From contig JAHHRI010000012.1 in assembly GCA_020025875.1 (NCBI GenBank), positions 1 to 30,584 of the forward strand: a stretch of 30,584 bases of DNA, given 5' to 3'. The first letter of the stretch is position 1, and every line of letters begins with the position of its first letter. Shown in pieces: positions 1 through 7,926 of the stretch. Source of the DNA: Alphaproteobacteria bacterium. GTDB taxonomy: Bacteria > Pseudomonadota > Alphaproteobacteria > RF32 > CAG-239. Made by a program: the position numbers and the translations under genes. Under the pieces are notes generated by a model. The model was not told the origin of the DNA, did not search any database, and worked only from the letters and a program-made list of their open reading frames with translations.

Positions 1-200
1 GTTTTGAGCGGAGGAATTTGTGGGGTAGAGGAGATTTGAGGTAAAGGCTCTTTGGGTGAAGGAGGTTGGGGAAGAATTTTTGAGGTAAAGGCTCTTTGGG
101 CGGAGGAAGTTTTTGGGGCGAAGGGGCTTTGGACGGAAGGGGAGTGGGAGAGAGAATTTTTGGGGAAAACGAAAAGGGGGGCTTTTGATTGGAAGCAGTA
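1..200. repeat. Purine-rich degenerate tandem repeat tract
   Basis: This G/A-rich stretch contains two exact 22-bp copies at 35-56 and 79-100, 44 bp apart, and a degenerate part-copy near 121-140. The unit ends in the core AAAGGCTCTTTGGG. It probably continues left of the window. I see no convincing gene: frames through it give only low-complexity Gly/Lys/Arg-rich (plus strand) or Pro/Lys/Ser-rich (minus strand) peptides. From 201 to 434 I see only an AT-rich upstream region for the next gene, with a small hairpin TGAAAAGA/TCTTTTCA at 337-344 and 351-358. Confidence 0.6.
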
Positions 201-434
201 TGGCGGATCAGAAGGTTTATAAAATCGGTTATTCTTTCAACATTTTTCATATCAACGGGTGTTGTTCGGTAATGACAGCAGAGCTTTCTGAGGTTTGCTC
301 TATATTTTGGCATTTTATGTAAGTTGGTGATTTTATTGAAAAGATATTCGTCTTTTCATGGTCAATCTTTTTGCTTGTATATTTTTTTTGACTATGGCAA
401 ACTTTTGCAAACAATTTGAAATAAGGATTTAGTA

Positions 435-1457
435 ATGAAGAAATCGTCCGTCACACGTCTTTGCGTGGTTTGGGGTAAATATCTTACCGTTGCCGGTTTG
501 ATACTGCTGGCTGTTCGTAGTTTTGCCGTTGAAATTTTTGCCTTTCCGCTCGAAAATAATTATATTGCGCCTGCCGGCAGGGTGATGCAACCTGACGAAG
601 AATCTTTTTCGTTTGCGGCGGCTGCCGATACCGGCGCTAAAAATGCACCGATTGAAAGGATTATCAGACAAGTGCAAGACGGAAACCACCGCTTTTTGCT
701 TTATCTCGGTGATCTGGTACGTTATCGTAATATCAGCCATTTTCGCTGGATTGTTTCTGAACTGGACGAAAAACTTGATTTGCCCTTTTATATGATCCCC
801 GGCAATCATGAAATTGCAGACCATTTCGGAAGCGACAATAAGTACTATTACCGAATGGTGTTTGGACCGCTTTATTATTGGTTTTCTTACGGCAATGTCA
901 TGTTTATCGGTTTGGATTCTTCGGAAGAAAAGTATGACGATGCCCAGCTCAGGTGGCTGGAAGATGTTTTGGAAACAATACGTCCGCATTTTAAGCATTG
1001 TATTGTTTATACCCATGTGCCGCCGCTTTCCGATCCTTCGTGGCAGAAATATGTGCCGGTGGGAGCATCGGTTGAGCGTTTGGGAAAAATTTTGCAAAAA
1101 CATAAGGTCGATTTGATTTTGGCGGCACATATTCATCAGTATTGGGAAGGAACCGCTTGGGGGATTCCGGTGGTAACGATGATGTCTTCGGGGCAGAAGA
1201 TCCGTTCGGATATTAATAAATATGGCTATGTAACGGTCAAAATCGGTAAAAACGGCGTGGAGGAAGTGCAGCCGCATTATTTGACGGACAATTTGGAAGA
1301 TGATAACGAATATATCGAACTGTTATTTAGCAATATTTTGGTCGATGATCGTTTTCTGGTTATCTGTTTGGCGTTTTTGGGCAGCGGGTTGTTGTTGCTG
1401 GTTGTCGGCTTTGTTCGGAGCCGTATCGGGCAGAGCAAAGGTTTTGACAAGATATGA
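435..1457 (+). CDS. Membrane-anchored calcineurin-like metallophosphoesterase
   Basis: A 340-residue protein with the motif series of the calcineurin-like phosphoesterase superfamily, which uses a two-metal centre to hydrolyse phosphoester bonds. Visible motifs are Asp65 in place of the first DxH-type element, GD at 92-93, GNHE at 123-126, His194 in a YTHVPP segment and HIH at 232-234. A hydrophobic stretch at about 16-36 and a second at about 305-327 suggest that both ends are membrane-anchored, with the catalytic domain probably periplasmic. The ATG at 435 follows AAGGA at 423-427. The gene is convergent with its downstream neighbour across a hairpin at 1526-1556. The fold is clear, but the substrate cannot be told from the sequence; UDP-diacylglucosamine or nucleotide phosphodiesterases are not excluded. 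Confidence 0.85.
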   Translation: MKKSSVTRLCVVWGKYLTVAGLILLAVRSFAVEIFAFPLENNYIAPAGRVMQPDEESFSFAAAADTGAKNAPIERIIRQVQDGNHRFLLYLGDLVRYRNISHFRWIVSELDEKLDLPFYMIPGNHEIADHFGSDNKYYYRMVFGPLYYWFSYGNVMFIGLDSSEEKYDDAQLRWLEDVLETIRPHFKHCIVYTHVPPLSDPSWQKYVPVGASVERLGKILQKHKVDLILAAHIHQYWEGTAWGIPVVTMMSSGQKIRSDINKYGYVTVKIGKNGVEEVQPHYLTDNLEDDNEYIELLFSNILVDDRFLVICLAFLGSGLLLLVVGFVRSRIGQSKGFDKI

Positions 1458-1525
1458 CAAATGAGCCGAACGTAGATTGAAAATACCAAAACCGCCGAGG
1501 TGTTTTCGGTATTGGTGTATGACAG

Positions 1526-1557
1526 AATATCCCCCGCGTAAAACATGGGGGATATTT
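1526..1557. terminator. Bidirectional intrinsic terminator between convergent genes
   Basis: A perfect 10-bp stem (AATATCCCCC 1526-1535 with GGGGGATATT 1547-1556) with an 11-nt loop lies between the phosphoesterase (+) and the thioredoxin-like gene (-). It has short T-containing tails on both sides, so it could terminate both transcripts. A weaker imperfect hairpin (AATACC/GGTATT) lies just before it, at about 1480-1513. Confidence 0.65.
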
Positions 1558-1580
1558 GTTGTTAGCGGCAATTTACGCTA

Positions 1581-2039
1581 CTATTGTTCTCCAAGGAAAG
1601 AGTTTACCCGAAAACGAAAATAGTCGTCGAACGAAACCGGATCGGAAATTTGATTTTCGAGATTGTCCAGTTTTTCATAGCCGAATACCGCACCATCGTC
1701 GACACGCAGCAGCACCACGCTTAACGGGCGGAAAAGGTTGTATGTTTCGATAAAGTTGTATTCGTCATCGTTTTGGTAGTTGATTATGGAAAAGCCGTAA
1801 AGATCTTTGTAATAGCGGTTGTATATTTCTTCAATTTGTGCGATTGCCGCCGCACATTGTGCGCAAGGCTCGTTGTTGAAAAATACAAAGATCATCGATC
1901 GGTCGTAGGTTGGATTTTCTTCTTGAAAATATTGTTCGATCGATGGTTGCAACCCGTTTGAATTTTCAAATACGGGGGTTTGTGCCCACGCATTAAAATT
2001 CAGCGTGAGCAGAAACAAGGCAAAAATGAGTTTGTTCAT
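1581..2039 (-). CDS. Periplasmic thioredoxin-like protein (CAQC motif)
   Basis: A 152-residue protein with a Sec signal peptide: N-terminal Lys3, a hydrophobic core at 4-16 and a likely cleavage after Ala19 (AWA-Q). The mature part has a thioredoxin-type Cys-x-x-Cys (Cys59-Ala-Gln-Cys62) after a beta strand (IFVFFNNEPC), and a Pro at 105 placed like the cis-Pro before the next strand. It therefore probably acts in the periplasm as a thiol-disulfide oxidoreductase or thiol-dependent reductant. It is short and lacks a canonical WCGPC, so it is not TrxA or a standard DsbA. It is 21 bp downstream of the aminopeptidase gene on the same strand and may be co-transcribed. The partner protein is unknown. 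Confidence 0.7.
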   Translation of the reverse strand: MNKLIFALFLLTLNFNAWAQTPVFENSNGLQPSIEQYFQEENPTYDRSMIFVFFNNEPCAQCAAAIAQIEEIYNRYYKDLYGFSIINYQNDDEYNFIETYNLFRPLSVVLLRVDDGAVFGYEKLDNLENQISDPVSFDDYFRFRVNSFLGEQ

Positions 2040-2060
2040 TTCTTGGTTCTCCGTTCAATT

Positions 2061-3758
2061 TTATGACAACGAGGAACAAGCTTCTTTCAGCCAAATTTGC
2101 TCTTCTTCCGTTAAGTAAGGAGAAATTTTTTGACAAACTTCCCGATGATAATCGTTTATCCAACTTATTTCCTCGTTGGTGAGAAGATATTTATCGATCA
2201 GTCGTTTATCAAGCGGTGCCATGGTCAAGATGGCAAATTTTAGCATATCCGTATCTTCGTCGGCAATGATTCTTGCCAGATTTTCGATCCTGATGCCAAA
2301 AGCGTTTTCGCGGTAATAACCGGGCTCGATTGAAACAACCATATTTTCGTCCAGCGGATAAGCCGAACCGTGCAGGCTGAGGTTTTGCGGACCTTCGTGC
2401 ACATTGAGAAAACAGCCGACACCGTGGCCGGTGCCGTGGTTATAATCTAAGCCGTAACGCCACATGATATTGCGGCAGATGACGTCGGGGACATTGCCGG
2501 CAACATTGCGCGGAAAACGGGCGGCGGCAAGGGCAATATGCGCTTTGAGCACAATGGTGAATTTTTCTATCATTTCTTGTTTGGGATGCCCCAGAGCAAC
2601 GGTGCGGGTGACATCGGTGGTGCCATTGAAATATTGCCCGCCGCTGTCAACGAGCAGCACGGAATTTTTTTCCAACGGGGCGTTGGCGGTTGCCGTCGGT
2701 TGGTAGTGAATGATTGCCGCATTGGCACCGACGCCGGCAATGGTCGGAAAACTTTCGGAATAAAAAAGCGGCTGTTGTGTTCTTAATTCGTGAATCTTTT
2801 CGACAATATCGAGTTCGCTTAAATCGGCATCCGTGTTTTCCAGCCAATATAAAAACTTGCAGAGGGCAATGCCGTCGTGCAGGTGAGCATTGACAATGCC
2901 TTTTATTTCGACTTCGTTTTTGCGCGCTTTGAAACCGAGGCAGGGGTCTGTAACGGGCAGAGTGCGAATGTCGTGCTTTTCGATCATTTTGCGAACGGCT
3001 TCGGGGGTGTTTTGTTTGTCGAAAGCAAAAGTGAGAGCTTTGGCGGCGGCAATTTCTTTTTCCATTTTGGCAAGCGGCAATATCCGACACGAATTGTCCA
3101 ACGGAAACGAAAGCCCGTCGGCAAACAGGGTGAGACCGGTGTCGGCACGAAGCAGAGCCATGGCGCGGACGACCGGTGTGTCGGGCAGGGCATCGGAACG
3201 CAGGTTGGTCAGCCACGAAACACTATCGGCAGCGCAAATCAGGCAGGCGTTGCAACCGTGTTGATGTAAAAACTCTGTTACTTGCCGGCATTTTTCCGTT
3301 GTTTCTATGCCGCAATAGCGGAGTTCGTGAGCAAAGACACTGGCGGGTTCTAAGTTTTCCGTTGCCGGTTTGGCAATCAGTTTCAGTTTGGGCAGGCGGC
3401 AGGCCAGTGTATCTGCTTCTTGAGCGCTCAGGCACCACGGATTATATTCCATCTTGGCTTTTCCGGGGAATTTTTCTTGCAGCCAACCGATCAATGTTTC
3501 TTTTGTGCCGCAGCACACATCCGTTGTTTGGGGATCGACTTGGCGGGCGGCTTGTATCTCGTAGCGTTTGTCGGTAAACAGACAAGCTTTTTCCGGAGTA
3601 ACGATCAGCGTGCCGGCAGATCCGGAGAAACCGGTTAGGGCAAGAATGCGGTTTTCGGTTTCGAGAACGTCTTGCCCCAGAAAATGGTTGTTGCGGGTTA
3701 TCAGCATCGCATCATAGTTTTTTTCTGTCAGATATTGTTTGATTTCATCTAGATTCAT
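2061..3758 (-). CDS. pepP: M24 family Xaa-Pro aminopeptidase
   Basis: A 565-residue cytosolic metallopeptidase of the large, three-domain aminopeptidase P type, which removes an N-terminal residue preceding proline. Two creatinase N-like domains cover roughly 1-280, and the pita-bread M24 catalytic domain covers about 285-505, with the family C-terminal extension to 565. All five expected metal ligands are seen: Asp371 (LLVDSGGQY), Asp382 (TTDVTRT), His445 (HGTGHGVG), Glu478 (SIEPG) and Glu492 (RIEN). His351 and His454 match the conserved substrate-side histidines. The start overlaps the end of prmA by 14 bp, pointing to translational coupling. The symbol is a family-level name; the architecture is closer to eukaryote-like aminopeptidase P1 than to E. 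coli PepP. Confidence 0.9.
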   Translation of the reverse strand: MNLDEIKQYLTEKNYDAMLITRNNHFLGQDVLETENRILALTGFSGSAGTLIVTPEKACLFTDKRYEIQAARQVDPQTTDVCCGTKETLIGWLQEKFPGKAKMEYNPWCLSAQEADTLACRLPKLKLIAKPATENLEPASVFAHELRYCGIETTEKCRQVTEFLHQHGCNACLICAADSVSWLTNLRSDALPDTPVVRAMALLRADTGLTLFADGLSFPLDNSCRILPLAKMEKEIAAAKALTFAFDKQNTPEAVRKMIEKHDIRTLPVTDPCLGFKARKNEVEIKGIVNAHLHDGIALCKFLYWLENTDADLSELDIVEKIHELRTQQPLFYSESFPTIAGVGANAAIIHYQPTATANAPLEKNSVLLVDSGGQYFNGTTDVTRTVALGHPKQEMIEKFTIVLKAHIALAAARFPRNVAGNVPDVICRNIMWRYGLDYNHGTGHGVGCFLNVHEGPQNLSLHGSAYPLDENMVVSIEPGYYRENAFGIRIENLARIIADEDTDMLKFAILTMAPLDKRLIDKYLLTNEEISWINDYHREVCQKISPYLTEEEQIWLKEACSSLS

Positions 3759-4632
3759 GTGTTTTCTCCATTAGTACGGATCGCCAGTTTTCGATTGCTT
3801 CCACGGCGGCAGGTTGCAGCCCTTGCGCGCCGTGCGCGTCAATGATCCAATCGGTTTGCTCATCGGTAAAGCCGGATAAGACGGCGCGGCCGTCGGGCGT
3901 CAACGAGGCAGAGAGCCTTGGCGCCATCTCTATCAGCGGGCGGGCAAGAATGTTGGACAGGATAAGATCGTAAGGCGCATTGCGGCATACGGTTTGGTTG
4001 TTGTATCCGTCGCCCGTTGCGGCACTCAGACGGTGTTGCAGCCCGTTGTCGGCGGCATTTCTTAAGGTAACGGTAGCGGCCTCCGGATCAATATCGGAGG
4101 CAACGACGGTTGCTTCGGGCCACAATCGGAGAGCGGCAAGGGCAAGAATACCCGAGCCGCAGCCCATATCGAGGATTTTTGTCGGTTTGTAACCTTGATG
4201 ATAAAGCCGGCTTAAAAATTGCAGACACAGGCGGGTTGTTTGGTGTTGTCCGGAGCCAAAAGCCGTGGCTGCATATATCTTTAGCCGATGCTTTGCGGTG
4301 TCGGGCGTTTTTTCTTCGTGCGTGCCGTAGATGTAAAAATCTTCGGTAACAAGCGGCGGAAAGCTGATGACGTTTTTGGTCAGCCAGTTTGCAGCCGGAA
4401 TAAATTCACTTCGCCATGCCGGCAGAGCCACCCCGAAAGCCTCGGCGGTTAAGGCCATTTTTTGCTCATCCACGGGAGAGGCGGAATAGCCGATATAACA
4501 AACTTTGCCGTCATCGGTATAGTCGCAGGCACTGGCGACAAAAAAATTTTCCATAAATTCGTCAAACAGCGGGTTGTCGTTTTCCTGCGGAGTAAAAACG
4601 ATTTGCCAGCTGTTACCTGTTTGTGTGTTCAT
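3745..4632 (-). CDS. prmA: Ribosomal protein L11 methyltransferase
   Basis: A 295-residue class I SAM-dependent methyltransferase that trimethylates ribosomal protein L11. The N-terminal third is the L11-recognition domain. The diagnostic PrmA element FGSGQHQTT is at 125-133, the SAM-binding glycine loop ILDMGCGSG at 153-161, the acidic residue after strand beta2 at about 180-182 (SDIDP), and the SNILARPL variant of motif IV at about 226-233. Start ATG at 4632 follows AGGAC. It is the first gene of a leftward pair with the aminopeptidase. The 95 bp to the divergent lipoprotein gene is very AT-rich and should hold promoters for both directions. Confidence 0.93.
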   Translation of the reverse strand: MNTQTGNSWQIVFTPQENDNPLFDEFMENFFVASACDYTDDGKVCYIGYSASPVDEQKMALTAEAFGVALPAWRSEFIPAANWLTKNVISFPPLVTEDFYIYGTHEEKTPDTAKHRLKIYAATAFGSGQHQTTRLCLQFLSRLYHQGYKPTKILDMGCGSGILALAALRLWPEATVVASDIDPEAATVTLRNAADNGLQHRLSAATGDGYNNQTVCRNAPYDLILSNILARPLIEMAPRLSASLTPDGRAVLSGFTDEQTDWIIDAHGAQGLQPAAVEAIENWRSVLMEKTHESR

Positions 4633-4661
4633 AAAAATGTCCTATAAATGATAATCTGTTA

Positions 4662-4690
4662 TTTACTAAATAAAGTTTATAGTATATAAA
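4662..4690 (+). promoter_or_regulatory. Predicted sigma-70-type promoter of the lipoprotein-yebC unit
   Basis: TTTACT (4662-4667), a 17-bp spacer and TATAAA (4685-4690), 38 bp before the ATG at 4728, in the AT-rich divergent intergenic region. The leftward prmA promoter must overlap this region, but I cannot place it confidently. Confidence 0.5.
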
Positions 4691-4727
4691 AGTTAAAAAT
4701 TATCAAAATTTTTTAAAGAGAAAACAG

Positions 4728-5501
4728 ATGAGAGCATTAAAAGTACTAGGGTTAACGTTATGTCTGAGCGGCTGTATTTATGCCGGAGAAATGTCGTTGT
4801 GGCCTGAACGCGATGATTTTGTCGTCGGGTTGAGCAGTTACAATATTGAATATCTGGATAAAGACGGTCCGAGTCTGATCAAAACCGAAACGGTGACGGA
4901 ATCCGACTTTGCTCCCAATAAATTGCTGACCGCATACAAGGGCTATTCGATTGCAGATACGAAAAGTTATACGCGCAATTATTACACGCAGGAATCTATC
5001 GTTGCCCCGACAGATGCAGAGATGATTTCGGGGTTGAGCCCGATTTCCATCAAAGCCGACAAAAAATATGACATTATCGGGCGCACCGACATTGACGAAG
5101 TGATTTATGCGCTGGTGCCCAATCCGGAAAGTAAAGACGTGTTTTTGGTCAGAAACGACGGAACATTGTTTGATCAGGTGGGAGCTATCCGCGGGGACAA
5201 GCTCAAGCTGCTTGATACCAAATATCGGGTGACACCCGCATCTTTCCGCTTTGAGCCGGTAACCACCAGCAAAATCGTTCAAAGCGAGATGGCTTGGGGG
5301 GTTGAAATCAAATATGACGGAATCAAGCTGAACCGGATTGTCTTTACCGTTATGGAATATGACCAGAGGAACGGAGAGTCGGGGAACTTTGTCAAATACA
5401 GCTATCCCAACCGTCCGGGGGAAATTGACATCAGAGGGATGACAATCAGGGTGTTTGAAGCCAACGATGCCAAGATCGAATATATGATTGTTGCCGGTTA
5501 A
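4728..5501 (+). CDS. Putative exported lipoprotein, function unknown
   Basis: A 257-residue protein beginning with a short positive n-region and a hydrophobic core ending in LSGC, a lipobox with Cys16 as the likely lipidated residue. Cleavage by signal peptidase I after Ala19 is the alternative. The mature part is a mainly beta-strand, polar protein without cysteines or a catalytic motif I can name. It lies 37 bp upstream of yebC on the same strand, with no terminator between, so the two may share a transcript. I do not recognise the family. Export is well supported; anchoring to the outer membrane is inferred. Confidence 0.6.
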   Translation: MRALKVLGLTLCLSGCIYAGEMSLWPERDDFVVGLSSYNIEYLDKDGPSLIKTETVTESDFAPNKLLTAYKGYSIADTKSYTRNYYTQESIVAPTDAEMISGLSPISIKADKKYDIIGRTDIDEVIYALVPNPESKDVFLVRNDGTLFDQVGAIRGDKLKLLDTKYRVTPASFRFEPVTTSKIVQSEMAWGVEIKYDGIKLNRIVFTVMEYDQRNGESGNFVKYSYPNRPGEIDIRGMTIRVFEANDAKIEYMIVAG

Positions 5502-5538
5502 AGAATAAGTATCAAGAAATATTGTAGGAGATTTTACA

Positions 5539-6291
5539 ATGTCTGGACATTCCCAGTTTAAGAATATTATGTATCGTAAAGGGGCTCAAGACGCCAAAAA
5601 AGCCAAAGTGTTTGCAAAGTTGGCTCGTGATATTACCATTGCCGCCAAGAGCGGTTTGCCCGAACCTGATAAAAATCCGCGTTTGCGTTTGGCCATTCAG
5701 GCCGCTCGTGCCGAAAGTATGCCGAAAGACAACATTGAGCGCGCCATTGCCAAAGCCACGCAGACGGCGGGCGGTGATGATTATGTTTCCATGCGTTATG
5801 AGGGCTTTGGCCCCGGTAAGGTTGCGGTTATTGTCGAGGCCTTGACGGACAATCGTAACCGTACGGCAGGTAATGTGAGAACCGTTTTCGGCAAACGCGG
5901 CGGCACTTTAGGTGAAAGCGGTTCTGTCGCTTTTAATTTTGAAAGAATCGGATATATTAAATATCCGGTTGCGGTAGCCGATGCCGACACCATGTTTGAA
6001 AATGCGCTGGAAGCCGGTGCCAATGATGTGGCTTCTGACGAAGAATGTCACGAGATTGAGACTCTTCCCGATGATCTCGGTACCGTAACCGAAGCCTTGG
6101 AAACCAAGTTTGGCACACCGTCGGCTTCTCGCTTGGATTGGAAAGCACTTGTTAAAACCGATGTCGAAGATTTGGAAACGGCACAGAAACTGATGGATTT
6201 TATTGAAGCGTTGGAAGATGATGACGATATTCAACGGGTTTATCACAATGCCGAATTTTCTGAAGCGGTGCTGGCTGCGTTGGAAGCCTAA
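5539..6291 (+). CDS. yebC: YebC/PmpR family regulator (TACO1-like)
   Basis: A 250-residue protein matching the YebC family over its full length. It opens with the hallmark MSGHSQFKNI, followed by the basic RKGAQDAKKAKVF helix, the PKDNIERAI segment and the acidic central domain (YEGFGPG...EALTDN...RT). Family members are described both as transcriptional regulators and, more recently, as ribosome-associated factors helping translation of proline-rich stretches. Location is cytosolic. TAGGAG lies at the expected distance before the ATG. It is followed 9 bp after the stop by a strong terminator. In many Alphaproteobacteria yebC lies just before ruvC, as here. Confidence 0.95.
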   Translation: MSGHSQFKNIMYRKGAQDAKKAKVFAKLARDITIAAKSGLPEPDKNPRLRLAIQAARAESMPKDNIERAIAKATQTAGGDDYVSMRYEGFGPGKVAVIVEALTDNRNRTAGNVRTVFGKRGGTLGESGSVAFNFERIGYIKYPVAVADADTMFENALEAGANDVASDEECHEIETLPDDLGTVTEALETKFGTPSASRLDWKALVKTDVEDLETAQKLMDFIEALEDDDDIQRVYHNAEFSEAVLAALEA

Positions 6292-6300
6292 AAATTTTCA

Positions 6301-6323
6301 AAGGGGCGCAAACGCCCCTTTTT
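6301..6323 (+). terminator. Intrinsic terminator after yebC
   Basis: AAGGGGCG (6301-6308), loop CAAA, CGCCCCTT (6313-6320), then a T run interrupted by one G. This separates yebC from ruvC. The 162 bp left before ruvC has further dyads, including CCGTCGACGG at 6419-6428, CCGA/TCGG at 6403-6413 and GGAGC/GCTCC at 6427-6451. Confidence 0.85.
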
Positions 6324-6485
6324 GTTTGGCGGCGGCGTTTATCGGCATATTGGCAAAACAAAACACAAAAATAGTTTTTGGCAAAGCGTATGGCGTTGTC
6401 CCCCGATTGTCGGAAAAGCCGTCGACGGAGCGGGAAAAACGAGGCTGCTCCCCATTGCGGGCGGTCAATTCAAAGGTAGGGAAAA

Positions 6486-6977
6486 ATGCGGATTTTAGGT
6501 TTGGACCCCAGTCTTTCGTCAACCGGCTGGGGGGTTATAGAAGTGGAAAACAATCGAATGCGTTATGTGGCAGACGGATATATTAAAACCGATGCCAAGA
6601 TGAATATTGCCGACCGCTTGGGGGTTATCCATCATTGTCTGAATGAGGTGTTGGCGGCTTATCGTCCCGATGAGGCTGCCATTGAACAGGTGTTTTTGAA
6701 CAACAATCCGACCTCAACCATTAAATTGGGTATGGCGCGGGGCGTGGTGATTTTGGCGCCGTCGCTGTTTGGGATTACGGTAACCGAATATGAGCCGAAC
6801 AAAATCAAAAAAGCCGTGGTTGGCGTCGGTAAGGCGGAGAAAACGCAGGTGGAAACGATGGTTAAAGTTCTTTTGCCGGGGTGCCGACCGAAAAATAACG
6901 ACTCTTCCGATGCCTTAGCCATTGCCATTTGTCATTTTAATAACCGAAAAATAAAAAAACTTGACGGCAGTCTTTAG
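6486..6977 (+). CDS. ruvC: Holliday junction resolvase RuvC
   Basis: A 163-residue RNase H-fold endonuclease that cuts Holliday junctions as a dimer, working with RuvAB. All four catalytic acids are present: Asp7 (ILGLDPSL), Glu67 (AAIEQVF), Asp139 and Asp142 (NNDSSDALA). Length matches the family, about 165-175 residues. Start ATG at 6486 has a weak GGTAGGG upstream. The next gene starts 152 bp later, with no clear terminator between; that gap is purine-rich on the plus strand and I see no gene in it. Confidence 0.95.
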   Translation: MRILGLDPSLSSTGWGVIEVENNRMRYVADGYIKTDAKMNIADRLGVIHHCLNEVLAAYRPDEAAIEQVFLNNNPTSTIKLGMARGVVILAPSLFGITVTEYEPNKIKKAVVGVGKAEKTQVETMVKVLLPGCRPKNNDSSDALAIAICHFNNRKIKKLDGSL

Positions 6978-7129
6978 TAGGAGAGCGAAAGCGGCATTGG
7001 TCAGAGGCCGGCGAGAAGAGCAAAACGCAAGGGCTTAAAACAAGCGGCGCCAAGGGCAGAGATCAACGTTAACAAAGCGGCTTGCGGAGCGGAAAAGACG
7101 AACAGAGCATAAGGAGATAAACGGACGAT

Positions 7130-7828
7130 ATGCAAAAAGTGTTTGAAGAGGTCAGGCGGCTGTTGGGCAAAGAGCAAAGCGGACACGGGTTTGACCATGT
7201 GGAGCGTGTCTATCGGTTGACGCTGGAGTTGGCGCAAAAGGAAGGCGCAAATCAGAAAATTGCAGGTTTGGCGGCATTGTTGCACGACTGTGACGACTAT
7301 AAGCTGGCAGGAGCAGAAGCGGCGGAAAAATTGCCCCATGCCCGCCGAATTTTGACAATGGCGGATATTGACGGCGACACTGGAGAGAAGGTGTTGGAGA
7401 TTATTGCCCGAATGGGATATTCAAAAAGCTTAAAAGGTATTCGTCCGGAGAGTTTGGAAGGAAAGGTTGTTTCCGATGCCGATATGCTGGATGCCATCGG
7501 TGTTTGCGGCATTATTCGCTGTCTTCAATATGCGGTGCTGCGCTGCAACTCTTTCGGAACGCCGATTTTTGATCCGAAGGTTTGGCCCCAAACGGATTTG
7601 AGCGCCGAAGAATATCGCTGCCCGAATCGGCAAAGCGATAATTTTATCAATCATTTTTTTGAAAAATTGTTAAGGCTTAAGTCCATGATGATGACCGCTT
7701 CCGCGCGGGAGGAGGCAGAGATTCGCCATCGGGCAATGGTGGATTTTCTTTATCATTTTTTTCGCGAACGGAAACTGACGGCGTGGAGCGACTATTTGGA
7801 TATTTATTCCGCTCATTATCTTCTTTAG
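7130..7828 (+). CDS. HD-domain metal-dependent phosphohydrolase, YedJ-like
   Basis: A 232-residue HD-superfamily protein. It shows GHGFDHVERVYR with His19 and His23, HD at 52-53, and SDADMLDAIG at 115-124, a signature of the YedJ/YpgQ-like subgroup. These residues form the one- or two-metal site. Family members are soluble phosphohydrolases, some acting on nucleotides, but the substrate here is unknown. An AAGGAG at 7111-7116 precedes the ATG. It sits between ruvC and ruvA, splitting the usual ruvCAB order; nothing in the sequence ties it to recombination, so the link may be only positional. Confidence 0.85.
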   Translation: MQKVFEEVRRLLGKEQSGHGFDHVERVYRLTLELAQKEGANQKIAGLAALLHDCDDYKLAGAEAAEKLPHARRILTMADIDGDTGEKVLEIIARMGYSKSLKGIRPESLEGKVVSDADMLDAIGVCGIIRCLQYAVLRCNSFGTPIFDPKVWPQTDLSAEEYRCPNRQSDNFINHFFEKLLRLKSMMMTASAREEAEIRHRAMVDFLYHFFRERKLTAWSDYLDIYSAHYLL

Positions 7829-7866
7829 CAAAGTTTCGGTATTGTTCTTAAATATGCAAAAAAGGA

Positions 7867-7893
7867 TTGCAGACACGGGGTTTTTCTTATAAT
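7867..7893 (+). promoter_or_regulatory. Predicted ruvAB promoter
   Basis: TTGCAG (7867-7872) and a perfect TATAAT (7888-7893), separated by a slightly short 15-bp spacer and lying 34-60 bp before the ruvA ATG at 7927. I see no LexA-type GAAC or GTTC dyad beside it. Its position inside the potential TTG-initiated upstream extension supports starting RuvA at 7927. Confidence 0.5.
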
Positions 7894-7926
7894 CTGCAGC
7901 TAAGTGTATTCGTTGGGGAAAAAATA

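Noticed and set aside
1..200. Possible CRISPR array
   Set aside because: Copies are not separated by unique spacers of constant length; the units are degenerate and purine-rich throughout.
113..322. Open frame of 69 codons in the G-rich repeat tract
   Set aside because: It is low-complexity Gly/Lys/Arg sequence read from tandem repeats, without a ribosome-binding site or family likeness.
6203..6586. 127-codon frame bridging yebC and ruvC
   Set aside because: It overlaps two confident genes in another frame and reads through an intrinsic terminator.
7867..7926. Extended TTG-started RuvA
   Set aside because: The family begins MIAKLRG, and a promoter-like TATAAT lies inside the extension.
7840..7926. 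SOS box controlling ruvAB
   Set aside because: I looked for alphaproteobacterial GTTC-N7-GTTC and E. coli-type CTGT-N8-ACAG patterns near ruvA and saw none that convinced me.
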